A stretch of DNA of 64,000 nt from Pandoraea pnomenusa (GCF_000767615.3 NZ_CP009553.3:3968001-4032000); one strand, 5' to 3'. Positions 19,771 to 30,330 are shown, counted from the stretch's first letter. Numbers and translations: made by a program. Notes: generated from the sequence alone by a model not told the origin.

Positions 19771-21297
19771 TCAGCGCAGGCAGCGCCACACGCGGGCCAG
19801 ATCCAGATGCGTCGCCAGCGAATCGGCCAGCCGCTCGAGCGACGCCTCTCGCAGCGCGTTGTAATCCAGCATCGCCGCGTCCCGGGCCCCCGCCCACGTC
19901 AGCAGTGCGGCGAGCGCCTGCGGTGTGTCGAACAGGCCGTGCACGTACGTGCCCATGACCTGGTCGTCGGCCGAGCGCGCGCCGTCGGCAACCACCGAGG
20001 CGTCCGTGCCGTCGCCCCCTTCCCTCGTGAGCCAGAGGGCGGGCCGCTCGAGCGCCGCCCCATGGGTGACGCCCATGTGGATCTCATAGCCGCTCACCGG
20101 GGCATGACCTGCGCTCAGCCGCCCGCTCACCACGCGCAATTGCTTGCTCGCCGCCATCGTCGTCTCGATCTCCAGCCAGCCGAGACCGGCCGTGGAGCCC
20201 GCTTCGCCCTCGACACCGAGCGGGTCGTGAATCCACGTACCCAGCATTTGCAGTCCGCCGCAAATGCCGAGCACCTTGCCGCCGTAGCGCAGATGACGCG
20301 CGATCGCCGGCGCCCAGCCCTGGGCACGCAACCAGGCGAGATCCGCGCGCACGTGCTTGCTGCCCGGCAGGACCACGAGATCGCTCGCCGGCCACGGCTC
20401 TCCGGCGCCGACATAGCGAAAGTCGACCTGCGGGTGCGCCCGCAAGGCGTCGAAATCCGTGTGATTGCTGATTCGGGGCAACGCCGGCACCGCCACGCGC
20501 AGACGCGTCTCGCCGCTCGCGGCCGCGTGACGCTCGCCCGGCAGCATGTCCTCCCCGTCCAGATGCAGCCCCTGAAGATACGGCAGCACGCCGAGCACCG
20601 GGATGCCCGTGCGGGCCGCCACCCATTCCAGACCGCTGGCGAGCAATGACGGATCGCCGCGAAACCGATTGATGACGAATCCCTGGATACGTGCGCGCTC
20701 GCTGTCCGACAGACAGGCCAGCGTGCCGACCAGTTGGGCGAACACGCCGCCGCGGTCAATGTCGGCCACGAGCAGCACTGGCGCGTCGACGGCTTCGGCG
20801 AACCCCATGTTGGCGATGTCCCGGGCGCGCAGATTCACTTCGGCCGGACTTCCCGCGCCTTCGACGAGCACGGCGTCGTAGCCGTGGCGCAGGCGCTCGT
20901 AGGCGGCGAGCACGGCCGCCATCGCCCGTGGCTTGTACTCGTGATAGGCGCGGGCATCGAGATCGGCCACGACCTTGCCGCCGATGATCACCTGCGCACC
21001 GCGATCGCTGCTCGGCTTGAGCAGCACGGGATTGAAGTCGGTGTGCGGCGCCACGCCGGCAGCCTGCGCCTGAAGCGCCTGGGCGCGTCCGATCTCGCCG
21101 CCGTCGGCCGTCACCGCGCTGTTGAGCGCCATGTTCTGCGGCTTGAACGGCGCGACCCGCACGCCCTCGCGATGCAGCAGGCGGCACAGCCCGGCCACCA
21201 GGGTGCTCTTGCCCGCGTCCGACGACGTGCCCTGAATCATCAGGGTGCCGCGGCGACCGACGGCAGGCGCGCGGAAATTGACAGGGATTTCACTCAT
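19771..21297 (-). CDS. cobQ: Adenosylcobyric acid synthase (glutamine-hydrolysing)
   Basis: A 508-residue cytosolic amidotransferase that amidates four side chains of adenosylcobyrinic acid a,c-diamide to give adenosylcobyric acid. The N-terminal synthetase domain has GTSSDAGKS at 23-31 and [10 protein letters not shown]. The C-terminal glutamine amidotransferase domain has nucleophile Cys346 (ICGGLQML) and His453 (YVHGLFD). The ATG at 21297 gives the standard CobQ start; the longer frame to 21435 runs into the cobU promoter and gene. It is divergent from cobU with only 40 bp between the start codons. Confidence 0.96.
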   Translation of the reverse strand: MSEIPVNFRAPAVGRRGTLMIQGTSSDAGKSTLVAGLCRLLHREGVRVAPFKPQNMALNSAVTADGGEIGRAQALQAQAAGVAPHTDFNPVLLKPSSDRGAQVIIGGKVVADLDARAYHEYKPRAMAAVLAAYERLRHGYDAVLVEGAGSPAEVNLRARDIANMGFAEAVDAPVLLVADIDRGGVFAQLVGTLACLSDSERARIQGFVINRFRGDPSLLASGLEWVAARTGIPVLGVLPYLQGLHLDGEDMLPGERHAAASGETRLRVAVPALPRISNHTDFDALRAHPQVDFRYVGAGEPWPASDLVVLPGSKHVRADLAWLRAQGWAPAIARHLRYGGKVLGICGGLQMLGTWIHDPLGVEGEAGSTAGLGWLEIETTMAASKQLRVVSGRLSAGHAPVSGYEIHMGVTHGAALERPALWLTREGGDGTDASVVADGARSADDQVMGTYVHGLFDTPQALAALLTWAGARDAAMLDYNALREASLERLADSLATHLDLARVWRCLR

Positions 21298-21337
21298 GGC
21301 GCGAATTATCGCATCGGGCGCTCGTACAATATCGCCC

Positions 21338-21889
21338 ATGAGTGCCCTCGACCTGACTTTCGTGCTGGGCGGTGCGCGCTCCGGCAAGAGCGCGTACGCC
21401 GAGCGCCTGGCCGGACAAAGCGGCCTGCCGGTCACCTATCTCGCGACCGCCGCCGACAGCGACGAGCCCGAGATGCGCGCGCGTATCGCCCATCACCGCG
21501 CCAGCCGCCCCTCGCATTGGCCCACACGCGAAGTCGGCCGCGATCTGGCGGGCGCCCTGCGCGACGTGGCCCGAGACGGACAATGCGTACTCGTCGATTG
21601 CCTGCCGTTGTGGCTTGCCGGCTGGCTCTGCCCGCCCGACGATCATCCCGACGGTCCGGCCAGCGATGCGCAATGGCGCGAGACACTCGATTCGCTCGCG
21701 CACACGCTCGCGTCACTGCCGGGCAAGATCGTCGTCGTGAGCAACGAAATCGGACTCGGCGTGATCCCGATGGGATCGCTCACGCGGCGCTATGTCGACG
21801 AACTCGGACGTCTGAACCAACGCGTGGCCGCGCTGGCCCCGCAAGTGCGTTTTATCGTCGCCGGCCTGCCCATGGCCGTCAAAGGATGA
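21338..21889 (+). CDS. cobU: Adenosylcobinamide kinase / adenosylcobinamide-phosphate guanylyltransferase
   Basis: A 183-residue bifunctional enzyme that phosphorylates adenosylcobinamide and then activates it with GTP, preparing it for CobS. The P-loop GGARSGKS is at 11-18, followed by [14 protein letters not shown] and the candidate guanylylated histidine at 52/53 (IAHHRASRP). [12 protein letters not shown] is near the C terminus. The ATG at 21338 matches family length; an in-frame extension upstream is antisense to cobQ. A TACAAT at 21325-21330 could be a -10 so close to the ATG that the message would be nearly leaderless. cbiB follows after 6 nt. Confidence 0.95.
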   Translation: MSALDLTFVLGGARSGKSAYAERLAGQSGLPVTYLATAADSDEPEMRARIAHHRASRPSHWPTREVGRDLAGALRDVARDGQCVLVDCLPLWLAGWLCPPDDHPDGPASDAQWRETLDSLAHTLASLPGKIVVVSNEIGLGVIPMGSLTRRYVDELGRLNQRVAALAPQVRFIVAGLPMAVKG

Positions 21890-21895
21890 TCGACG

Positions 21896-22876
21896 ATGCT
21901 CACCGGCCTCGCTCCCGAATCGCTTTGGCTCGCCGCACTGATCGGCGTGTTGCTCGATGCCTGGCTTGGCGAGCCGCGCCGGTGGCATCCGCTCGTGGGC
22001 TTTGGCCGTGTTGCTAACGGCGTGCAGGCATGGCTCAACGACCCCGCCACCCGTGACAAACCCCTGAGCGCCATGACGCGCGGCCTGTGGGCCTGGTCGC
22101 TCATGCTCGTGCTGCCCGTGCTGATCGCCTGGGCGCTCACGTTCCTGCCCGGCTGGGGCGGCGTGCTGTGGCAAGCGCTGGCGCTGTACGCCGCGCTGGG
22201 TGCGCGCAGCCTGCGCGAGCACGTGATGCCCATCGCCCGCGCGCTGCGCGACGGCGACCTCGCGCAGGCGCGCGCCCTCACGGCGCGCATCGTCTCGCGC
22301 GACACCGAAGACGCCAGCGCGTCCGACCTCGCTCGCGCCGCTGTTGAATCGACGCTCGAGAACGGCAACGACGCCATCTTCGGTGCGCTTTTCTGGTTCG
22401 CGATCGCAGGCGCCCCCGGCGTAGTGCTGTTCCGGCTGGCGAACACGCTGGACGCCATGTGGGGCTATCGCACCGACCAGTTCGTCTACTTCGGACGCCC
22501 GGCCGCGCGCATCGACGATGTGCTGAACTGGATTCCCGCCCGTCTGACGGCTGCAAGCTACGCAATCTTCGGCGACATGTCGCGCGCCATCGCCTGTTGG
22601 CGCACGCAGGCCGGCGCCTGGTCGAGCCCGAACGCCGGACCGGTAATGGCCGCCGGCGCCGGGAGCCTGGGCGTGCAACTCGGCGGCCCGGCCCGCTATC
22701 ACGGCGAATGGGAAACGCGCCCGGCGCTGGGCTGCGGCATGGCGCCTTCCGCGCAACATATCAAGGCCGCCTGGCGCCTCATCTCGCGCTCGATGTGGAT
22801 GTGGCTGCTCGTGAGCGGCGCACTCGCCCTCTTCGCCGCATCGCAGGCCGACACCATGCCCGTGAGCCTGGTGTGA
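21896..22876 (+). CDS. cbiB: Adenosylcobinamide-phosphate synthase CbiB/CobD
   Basis: A 326-residue inner-membrane protein attaching the aminopropanol(-phosphate) arm to adenosylcobyric acid. Hydrophobic segments appear near the N terminus (LAALIGVLLDAWLGEP), in the middle (MLVLPVLIAWALTFLP) and at the C terminus. Family motifs are GEPRRWHPLVGFG, SRDTEDAS, ESTLENGNDAIF and ANTLDAMWGYRT. It is tightly linked to cobU upstream and to the threonine-phosphate decarboxylase downstream, which makes its co-substrate. The symbol cobD is also used for this enzyme. Confidence 0.95.
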   Translation: MLTGLAPESLWLAALIGVLLDAWLGEPRRWHPLVGFGRVANGVQAWLNDPATRDKPLSAMTRGLWAWSLMLVLPVLIAWALTFLPGWGGVLWQALALYAALGARSLREHVMPIARALRDGDLAQARALTARIVSRDTEDASASDLARAAVESTLENGNDAIFGALFWFAIAGAPGVVLFRLANTLDAMWGYRTDQFVYFGRPAARIDDVLNWIPARLTAASYAIFGDMSRAIACWRTQAGAWSSPNAGPVMAAGAGSLGVQLGGPARYHGEWETRPALGCGMAPSAQHIKAAWRLISRSMWMWLLVSGALALFAASQADTMPVSLV

Positions 22877-22901
22877 GCGCGCGGCGACTCCATTTGCATT
22901 C

Positions 22902-23960
22902 ATGGCAGCCAACGAATTCGACACACGCCTTGCCTCACACGCCCCCCGCCATGGCGGGAATCTTGGCGAAGCCGTAGCCCGGTATCGACGCCCTCGTGAA
23001 GACTGGCTCGATCTGTCGACCGGCATCAACCCGGTCGGCTATCCCGTCCCGATGCCACCGGCCAGCGTCTGGCGCGACCTGCCGGATGCCTTCGACGATC
23101 TGCTCGACGTCGCGGCGCGCTATTACGCGGTGCCCGCCGGCAACGTCGTGCCCTGTGCCGGATCGCAAGCGGCGATCCGGGCGCTGCCCGCCCTGCTGCG
23201 TCCGGGCCGGGTGGCGGTCGCCACGCTGACCTACAGCGAGTACGCGCCTGCCTTTGCAATGGCCGGCCATACCTGCGTGCCGTGGCTCGGCCCGGAAGCC
23301 GGATTGCCCGACGTCGACTATCTGGTTTGGGTAAATCCCGATAATCCGACCACTCGCCGCGTGGCACCCGAGACCCTCTCACGATGGCAAGGTGCGTTGG
23401 CGCGTCGCGGCGGCCTGCTCATCGTGGACGAGGCCTTCGCCGATGTGTCACCGGCCATGTCGATGGCGCCGCATGTGGGGCGCGACGGCCTGGTGGTGCT
23501 GCGTTCGGTGGGAAAGTTCTTCGGGCTGGCGGGTGTTCGCGCCGGGTTTGCGCTATGTCCCGAATCTCTGGCGAAGCCGCTTGGCGAGCGGCTGGGCGCG
23601 TGGACGGTCAGCGGACCGGCAAGGTTCGCTGTCCGAACCGCCCTGCGCGATACGGCGTGGCAGACAGCGGCGCGAGAGCGGTTGCTGCGCGACGGCGAGC
23701 GGTTGCTGAGCCTGTTGCGGGCGCAGGGATGGCCGGCGCTCGGCACGCCGTTGTTCGCCTGGAGCGCACATGCGCTGGCGCCCCGGTGGCATGCGGAACT
23801 GGCCGGCCAAGGCGTCTGGACTCGCCTGTTCGACCCCCGCACCGTCACGCTGGGCGACGGCGGCACGCGGACCTTGCCGAGCCTGCGCCTTGGCCTTCCC
23901 GACAGCGAGCCCGCGTGGCAGCGATTGGGCACGGCGCTTGCCTCGATCCCGCGCCCCTGA
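22902..23960 (+). CDS. cobD: L-threonine-O-3-phosphate decarboxylase (CobD/CobC type)
   Basis: A 352-residue PLP aminotransferase-fold enzyme that makes (R)-1-aminopropan-2-yl phosphate, used by CbiB. N-terminal HGGNLGEAVARY and DLSTGINPVGYP are characteristic of this cobalamin branch rather than HisC. The predicted PLP lysine is in LRSVGKFFGLAGVRAGF. VWVNPDNPTTR and LIVDEAFADVSP complete the active site. It lies 25 nt after cbiB in the same operon. A general histidinol-phosphate aminotransferase role is the main alternative but context argues against it. Confidence 0.93.
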   Translation: MAANEFDTRLASHAPRHGGNLGEAVARYRRPREDWLDLSTGINPVGYPVPMPPASVWRDLPDAFDDLLDVAARYYAVPAGNVVPCAGSQAAIRALPALLRPGRVAVATLTYSEYAPAFAMAGHTCVPWLGPEAGLPDVDYLVWVNPDNPTTRRVAPETLSRWQGALARRGGLLIVDEAFADVSPAMSMAPHVGRDGLVVLRSVGKFFGLAGVRAGFALCPESLAKPLGERLGAWTVSGPARFAVRTALRDTAWQTAARERLLRDGERLLSLLRAQGWPALGTPLFAWSAHALAPRWHAELAGQGVWTRLFDPRTVTLGDGGTRTLPSLRLGLPDSEPAWQRLGTALASIPRP

Positions 23961-24201
23961 TCCGTTCCCGCGAACGTTTGGGGAACTGCCTTGGGACACA
24001 GCCATCCAATTTTCTCGTTATGCTTTGCGTCGGGCGCCACGCCGCGCAACCGTCGATCAAGCGGCGTGCCGGAGGGAATTGCGGCCCGTTTCGTTACAAA
24101 TTGAAGCATTTCTGCAACAAATGCACACAGTCATCGCCCATGGGCGCCGTTAGACTGAAGGTTCTTTCGCAAGGGCTTTCCCAAGATAAAAGGACGACCA
24201 A

Positions 24202-24414
24202 ATGAAAAAACTGCCTCTGTTGCTTGCTACGCTCCTGACCGCGGCCGTCGTGACGGCAGGTTGCTCGAAGAAGGAAGACCAATCGGCCGCACCGGCCGCC
24301 GACACGTCGGCAACGGCACCGGCCACCGCCGCACCGGCCAGCGATGCAGGCGGCGCCATGAGCGCACCTGCGTCCGACGCAGGCGCGGCCGCACCGGCAC
24401 CGGCGTCGAACTAA
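24202..24414 (+). CDS. Small Ala/Pro-rich lipoprotein
   Basis: A 70-residue predicted lipoprotein. MKKLPLLLATLLTAAVVTAGC carries a lipobox (TAGC, Cys21), then a short basic/acidic KKEDQ and an almost pure Ala/Pro/Ser/Asp tail. AAAGGAC eight bases before the ATG and a strong terminator downstream show a real gene. I do not recognise a function; entericidin-like or envelope-spacer roles are only guesses. The 241 bp upstream hold an A/T-rich segment suited to its own promoter. Confidence 0.75.
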   Translation: MKKLPLLLATLLTAAVVTAGCSKKEDQSAAPAADTSATAPATAAPASDAGGAMSAPASDAGAAAPAPASN

Positions 24415-24534
24415 CGCCAGGCAAGGCTCGGTGCGTCACTGTTACGGCCGCCGTGCCGTAATGCAGTGCGCCGAGCCGCCCGGTTTCGACGCTTGGCTCC
24501 AGTAACGCGCTGACATCCTTCGAAACCGGTTTGA

Positions 24535-24584
24535 CGACCGCGCCCCCTGTTCTCTTCGGAGACAGGGGGCGCGGTCGTTTGCGT
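24535..24584 (+). terminator. Intrinsic terminator after the Ala/Pro-rich lipoprotein gene
   Basis: A 16-bp perfect stem (24535-24550 with 24562-24577) has an 11-nt loop and is followed by TTTGCGTTT. It lies 120 nt after the lipoprotein stop. Confidence 0.85.
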
Positions 24585-24618
24585 TTGCACTCACGCCTGT
24601 GCCTGCATCAGCGGCGCC

Positions 24619-24792
24619 TCATTTGACCACCGTCACGCCGCCGTCGATCACACCGTAGGCCTTCACCTTGCTCGATCCGGCGGATGCATTGGCGCCATCC
24701 GGGCCGTCAGGCGCGGCGCACGCGCCGAGCATCGTCGCCAATACGAGCGTCAACGCGCTCTTCCAGCCCATCCTTCCGAAATTTCGTTTCAC
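24619..24792 (-). CDS. Small predicted lipoprotein
   Basis: A 57-residue predicted lipoprotein: VKRNFGRMGWKSALTLVLAT then MLGAC (lipobox), followed by a short Gly/Ser/Asp mature part ending in KVKAYGVIDGGVTVVK. A GTG at 24792 is preferred as start because AAGGAG lies 8 nt upstream; a GTG 9 nt further out and an internal ATG are alternatives. It is convergent with the preceding small lipoprotein gene. Function unknown. Confidence 0.65.
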   Translation of the reverse strand: MKRNFGRMGWKSALTLVLATMLGACAAPDGPDGANASAGSSKVKAYGVIDGGVTVVK

Positions 24793-25096
24793 GAATTGCA
24801 CTCCTTATTGCATTGTCCATCGTCGTCGACGAGGCCGATTTCCTGTTCCTGTCGGGGCCATCGCGCTCAAATCCGGTAACGCGTCATTCGCGCACGCGGC
24901 CCCGCCCAATACGTCACGCGGAGTTCGACAGCATTGGCGCGGCATCGGTTCGCCGGGAGATCGCCGCGCGTGTGCACGCCGCCCTTGCCGGAACGCCCGA
25001 ACGCATTGAAAATGGCGGACCGGTCGGCGCGGCGACCTTGCGCCGGCGGACTCCCTGCCCTCTGCGGCGGCCACCCCGTTGTCCGCCCCTGCTCCG
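24793..25096. other. Intergenic region upstream of btuF
   Basis: No gene is supported. I searched for a cobalamin riboswitch (B12 box, GCCACTG, CCCGCAAC-type core) and found none, so btuF is not under the visible riboswitch. Promoters for btuF and the divergent small lipoprotein must lie here but are not obvious. Confidence 0.5.
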
Positions 25097-26071
25097 ATGT
25101 CACTCGATCATTCTGCCCCGCTCGCCTCTCACGCGCCTCGGCGCGCAACGTTGGCACCCCTGAAGCGGGCCGCCGTGGCGGCCACCGGTCTTGCCCTCCT
25201 TGTCGCGTCTTCCATCGCGCACGCCGCCGTAACGGTCAAGGACGACTCGGGCGCCACGGTCACACTGCCCGCGCCGGCCCGGCGCGTGGTGAGTCTCTCG
25301 CCGCACGCAACCGAATTGCTCTTTGCGGCCGGGGCCGGTGACAAGGTCGTGGGCGTCGTGAAGTATTCCGATTTTCCGGAGGCCGCCCGCCGCCTGCCGC
25401 GCGTAGGCGACAACAGCGCGCTCGATCTCGAGCGCATCCTCGCGCTCAAGCCCGATCTGATCGTGGTGTGGATGCACGGCAACTCGCAACGCCAGGTCGA
25501 AGCCCTGCGCCAACTCAAGCTGCCGGTGTTCTATTCCGAACCCAAGCATCTGACCGATCTGCCCGCGGCCATCGAAACGCTGGGCACGTTGATGGGAACG
25601 CCCGCGAAAGCGCAGGCGTCGGCGGAGGCGTTCCGCACGCGCTACGAAGCACTGCGCAAGCAGTACGCGTCCCGCGCGCCGGTGTCGGTGTTCTATCAGG
25701 TGTGGACGCAACCGCTCATGACGCTCAATGGCACGCACATGGTGAGCGACGTCATCCGCCTGTGCGGCGGCGTGAACATCTTCGCCGACGAGGCGCCGCT
25801 CGTACCTCGCGTGTCGGTCGAGGCCGTGCTCGCGAAGCAGCCCGAGGCCATGTTCACCGCCACGCCGGGCGCCACCGCGTCGGACAAGCCCCTCGCCACG
25901 CTCGACAGCTGGCGCAAATGGCCTCAGTTGCCCGCCGTCGCCCACGACAATCTGTTCGGCATCGACGGCGACCTCATCAATCGCCCGGGCCCACGCATTC
26001 TCGATGGCGCGCGCGCGATGTGCGAAGACCTCGACATTGCCCGCGAACGCCGCACCCCGTCGGCGAAGTAG
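25097..26071 (+). CDS. btuF: Periplasmic cobalamin-binding protein BtuF
   Basis: A ~324-residue periplasmic substrate-binding protein that delivers corrinoids to BtuCD. A signal peptide (VAATGLALLVASSIAHA) precedes the TroA/FecB-like fold with RVVSLSPHATELLFAAGAG, LDLERILALKPDLIVVW and LCGGVNIFADEAP. The start is ambiguous: the ATG at 25097 is used, a TTG at 25079 is in frame, and no good ribosome binding site is visible for either. It converges with cobC. Its position apart from btuCD, and the family's breadth (iron-siderophore binders look alike), leave some doubt, but the cobalamin context is strong. Confidence 0.88.
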   Translation: MSLDHSAPLASHAPRRATLAPLKRAAVAATGLALLVASSIAHAAVTVKDDSGATVTLPAPARRVVSLSPHATELLFAAGAGDKVVGVVKYSDFPEAARRLPRVGDNSALDLERILALKPDLIVVWMHGNSQRQVEALRQLKLPVFYSEPKHLTDLPAAIETLGTLMGTPAKAQASAEAFRTRYEALRKQYASRAPVSVFYQVWTQPLMTLNGTHMVSDVIRLCGGVNIFADEAPLVPRVSVEAVLAKQPEAMFTATPGATASDKPLATLDSWRKWPQLPAVAHDNLFGIDGDLINRPGPRILDGARAMCEDLDIARERRTPSAK

Positions 26072-26109
26072 CCCACGGCGAGGGGCGTGGGCGACACGGA
26101 TACGCCGGG

Positions 26110-26709
26110 TTACCCGTTCCAGCGCACCAGTCGCACCTGGCCGTCGTCGGCCAGTCGAAGATGGCACAGGCCGCCGAAGTCGAGCGTCCATGACAGACAT
26201 GCGGTCATCGGCAAACCCAGCGCCGTGGCCGTATGCAGCCGGATCGGTCCGGCATGCGCCACGACCACGTGGACATCGCCGGGCGCGCACGCCGCGTCGC
26301 CAAGCGTGCGCATCCAGGCATCCATGCGCAAGACGACGTCGCGTGCCGACTCGCCGCCGGGCGGTCTGAATCCGGCGACGTCGCGCGCCCATGCGTCGAG
26401 ATCGTGTCGCGCGATGTCATCCCAGGGCTGCATCTCCCAGGCGCCGAAATCCATTTCGGCCAGACGCGCGTCTTCGCGCACCGGCAGTCCGAACGTCAGC
26501 GCAAGCGCATCGGCGGCGTGTCGCGCACGTTGCAGCGGACTGCTGTGCAAGACCACGGGTGCGCGAACGCCGAGCAGCGACGCGAGCCGCGAGCGCATCG
26601 AAGCGAGCGTGGCGTCGAAGCGCGTGCGATCGAGTGCAAGATCGGTGCGGCCGTAGCACAACGCCGGCGAGACATCCGGCGGCGGATGCCGCATCAGGAT
26701 CAGATCCAT
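26110..26709 (-). CDS. cobC: Alpha-ribazole phosphatase-type histidine phosphatase CobC
   Basis: A 199-residue histidine (phosphoglycerate-mutase-like) phosphatase. The catalytic His8 lies in LILMRHPPPD, the first conserved arginine region is SSPLQRARHAADAL, and the second catalytic histidine is in VVVAHAGPIRLH. The glutamate segment is RLAEMDFGAWE. In this setting it should remove the phosphate from adenosylcobalamin-5'-phosphate or alpha-ribazole phosphate. It is the last gene of the btuB operon. The ATG at 26709 overlaps the cobS 3' end by 10 nt; a GTG two codons upstream is an alternative. Confidence 0.9.
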   Translation of the reverse strand: MDLILMRHPPPDVSPALCYGRTDLALDRTRFDATLASMRSRLASLLGVRAPVVLHSSPLQRARHAADALALTFGLPVREDARLAEMDFGAWEMQPWDDIARHDLDAWARDVAGFRPPGGESARDVVLRMDAWMRTLGDAACAPGDVHVVVAHAGPIRLHTATALGLPMTACLSWTLDFGGLCHLRLADDGQVRLVRWNG

Positions 26710-27610
26710 GCGCACACCGTCAGGTACAACGCCAGCTCGCCGAGCTGTTGCGCCAAACCGAGCGTGTCGCCGGTGTAGCCACCGAGGCGGCGACGCAAAT
26801 AGCGGACAAGGCCGGCACGCACCACCACCAGTACCGCAGCGCCGCTCACACCGGCACGCCAATCCGGCCAGATCCACCACGGTGCACTGCACAGCACGCC
26901 GAACGTCAATGCGCCGAGACTCAGGCGCTGCGCGATCGGCTTGGCCTTGCCCTGCGCACGCACATAGTCGAGCGAACGCAGCAAGCTGATCGCCATGCTG
27001 CGACTTGCGGCATGCGCACCGATCGATACGACGGCGAAGCCGCCCCATCCGGCGGCGGCCTGAATGTCGACGAGCGCCTGCCATTTGATCGCCAGCGCGA
27101 GCCAGAGCGCCACCGCACCATAGGTGCCGATGCGCGAGTCGTGCATGATTTCCAGCGCTCGCTCGCGCGTGAAAGCGCCGCCGAAGGCGTCGACGGCATC
27201 CGCGAGGCCGTCTTCATGAAACGCGCCGGTGAGCAGAACGCTCACGGCAAGTCCCAGCGCGATCGCCAGATGCGGCGACCACAGTGCGCCCATCGCCACC
27301 GTAAGCCCCGCGACGAGCGCGCCGACAAACACCCCCACGAGCGGGAAATAGCGCGTCGCGGCGTTCAGTTGCTCGGGCGAATAGCCGACCCACCGTGGAA
27401 TCGGCACCCGGGTGAAGAATCCCAATGCGGTGAGAAACAGCCGGCACTGTCCCTTGAGTCCGCCGAACGACACTTCGCCGCTACCAGGCACGTCCACGTG
27501 CGGCGAAGCCGCCGCAGCCGTCAGGGCCGGCGGCGGGGCGCCGTCGTCGCTGCACCGACCGTGCTCGTGGTCGTGCTCGTGGTCGTGCCGCGGATCGGAC
27601 GGCAAAGGCG

Positions 27611-27614
<4 letters not shown>
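26700..27614 (-). CDS. cobS: Adenosylcobinamide-GDP ribazoletransferase (cobalamin synthase)
   Basis: A 304-residue inner-membrane enzyme that joins adenosylcobinamide-GDP to alpha-ribazole (phosphate). Family motifs are LTALGFFTRVPIP, ATRYFPLVGVFVGAL, TGAFHEDGLADAVDAFGGAF and MHDSRIGTYGA. Several hydrophobic helices run to the C terminus. Unusual feature: about 40 extra N-terminal residues before the enzyme core, including five histidines alternating with Asp/Glu (residues 10-18), suggesting metal binding. The ATG (27614-27612) overlaps the cobT stop as ATGA. The long frame further upstream is antisense/out-of-frame to cobT. Confidence 0.94.
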
Positions 27615-28693
<1,079 letters not shown>

Positions 28694-28726
28694 ACGGAGA
28701 AACTTCCTGAAACGTTAGGACTACGA

Positions 28727-29380
28727 TTACATTTCGACGCCGGGCTGCGCGCGAATCCCTTCGGAAAACGCATGCTTGACCGGCGTCATGTCGGTCACCG
28801 TGTGCGCGGCGTCGATGAGCGCCTGCGGTGCGCCGCGTCCGGTGATCACGACGTGCTGCATTTCGGGACGCGCGTTCAGATCGGCGATCACGGCGTCCAC
28901 GTCGAGATAGCCGAGCTTGAGCGCGATGTTCAGCTCGTCGAACAGCACCAGCCCGAACGCGGGGTCGCGCAACATGCGTCGTGCCTGCGCCCAGGCGGTC
29001 TGCGCCTTGGCGATGTCGCGTTCGCGATCCTGCGTGTCCCACGTGTAGCCCTCGCCCATCACGTGGAACTCGCAGGCCTCGGGAAAGCGGCGAAGGAATT
29101 TTTCTTCGCCCGTGGGGATCGCGCCCTTGATGAACTGCACGACGCCCGTCTTCATGCCGTGCCCCATGGCGCGCACCACCATGCCGAAGCCCGAGCTCGA
29201 CTTGCCCTTGCCGTTACCGGTGGTGACGACAATCACGCCGCAGTCGCGCTGCGCCTTGGCGATTTTGTCGTCGATCACCGCCTTTTTTCGCACCATGCGA
29301 TCTCGGTGGCGGGTATTGCGTCCGTCTTCGTCGGCCGGGCCGGTCGAATCCGGTTCGGAAGACATCGGTTCTTGCGTCAT
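28727..29380 (-). CDS. cobO: Corrinoid adenosyltransferase CobO/BtuR
   Basis: A 217-residue ATP:cob(I)alamin/corrinoid adenosyltransferase, which adds the upper 5'-deoxyadenosyl ligand. The P-loop TTGNGKGKSSSGFG, the FIKGAIPTGEE segment and LFDELNIALKLGYLD are diagnostic of the CobA/CobO/BtuR family. The ATG at 29380 has AAAGG at 8 nt; a GTG three codons upstream abuts that site and is unlikely. It sits between cobT and btuD in the operon. Confidence 0.95.
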   Translation of the reverse strand: MTQEPMSSEPDSTGPADEDGRNTRHRDRMVRKKAVIDDKIAKAQRDCGVIVVTTGNGKGKSSSGFGMVVRAMGHGMKTGVVQFIKGAIPTGEEKFLRRFPEACEFHVMGEGYTWDTQDRERDIAKAQTAWAQARRMLRDPAFGLVLFDELNIALKLGYLDVDAVIADLNARPEMQHVVITGRGAPQALIDAAHTVTDMTPVKHAFSEGIRAQPGVEM

Positions 29381-29505
29381 GGACGGCACCTTTCAAAAAG
29401 TGGGCACGCGGCGCGGATCGCGCGCGTGCGGGGATGGAGGTATGCCTCGGGCGAGAGCGGTCGCCACGCGCATCGAGGGACGGATCAAAATGCGGACCTG
29501 GACGT

Positions 29506-30330
29506 TCATGATCGGCGAACGGGAATCAGCGCCTCGTCGTCGCCGTCGCGAATGAGGCGCAGCGGGTACCCGAACGCATCGCTGCAATGCTCGGCGCTGA
29601 GCACTTCGCGCACGGCGCCGGCCCGCCATCCGCCACGGCCGTCGAGCAGCAGTGCATGCGTGGCGAAGCGGCGCGCGAGGTTCAGATCGTGACACGAGAA
29701 GACGACCGCGGCGTCGTCTCGCGCGGCGTGATGGGCCAGACACGTCAGCGCATCGATCTGGTGATGCAGATCGAGATGCGAGACGGGTTCGTCGAGCAGC
29801 AGCAGCGGCGTGGCCTGGGCCAACACCGCCGCGAGCGACACGCGCTGCCGTTCTCCGCCGGAGAGCGTGGTCACGTCACGCGCGGCGAAACCCGCCATGC
29901 CGACCTGGGCGAGCGCCGCCATGGCCGCTTCGACGTCGGCATCCGACTCCCATGCCCCCCAGCGACCCTGTACGAGGTGCGGATGACGCCCCGCGAGCAC
30001 CACCTCCAATGCGCTCGCACCGAAGGCGTCCCGGGTGAGCTGCGGCATGAGCGCCCGGACCTTTGCCAGCGCCGCCGGACGCCATTGCGCCAGCGGCCTG
30101 CCGCCGATCTCCACGCGGCCGCCCGCGTGGATCGACGCGTTGCGCTGCGCCCTGTCGTCGAGTTCGCGCAGCCCAGCGAGCGTGCCGAGCAACGTCGTCT
30201 TGCCCGCGCCGTTGGGGCCGGCCAGACACCAGCACTCGCCGGGAGCGACCACGAGATCGAGCCAGTCGACGAGCACGCGTTGACCGGCGCGCAACGTCAC
30301 GGCGTGGGTTTGCAGCAGCGGGGCACTCAT
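29506..30330 (-). CDS. btuD: Cobalamin ABC transporter ATP-binding protein BtuD
   Basis: A 274-residue ABC ATPase energising corrinoid import. Walker A is GPNGAGKT at 38-45, the signature is LSGGERQRVSL, Walker B is PLLLLDEPVSHLDLHHQ, and the H-loop is VVFSCHDLNLA. The ATG at 30330 overlaps the btuC stop as ATGA. A much longer in-frame extension upstream lies within btuC in another frame and is discarded. Substrate assignment rests on the operon; by sequence alone it is a FecE/HmuV/BtuD-type ATPase. Confidence 0.92.
   Translation of the reverse strand: MSAPLLQTHAVTLRAGQRVLVDWLDLVVAPGECWCLAGPNGAGKTTLLGTLAGLRELDDRAQRNASIHAGGRVEIGGRPLAQWRPAALAKVRALMPQLTRDAFGASALEVVLAGRHPHLVQGRWGAWESDADVEAAMAALAQVGMAGFAARDVTTLSGGERQRVSLAAVLAQATPLLLLDEPVSHLDLHHQIDALTCLAHHAARDDAAVVFSCHDLNLARRFATHALLLDGRGGWRAGAVREVLSAEHCSDAFGYPLRLIRDGDDEALIPVRRS

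Noticed and set aside
24793..25096. A second cobalamin riboswitch upstream of btuF
   Set aside because: None of the conserved core blocks (CCCGCAAC, GCCACTG, GGGAAGGC, B12 box) is present.
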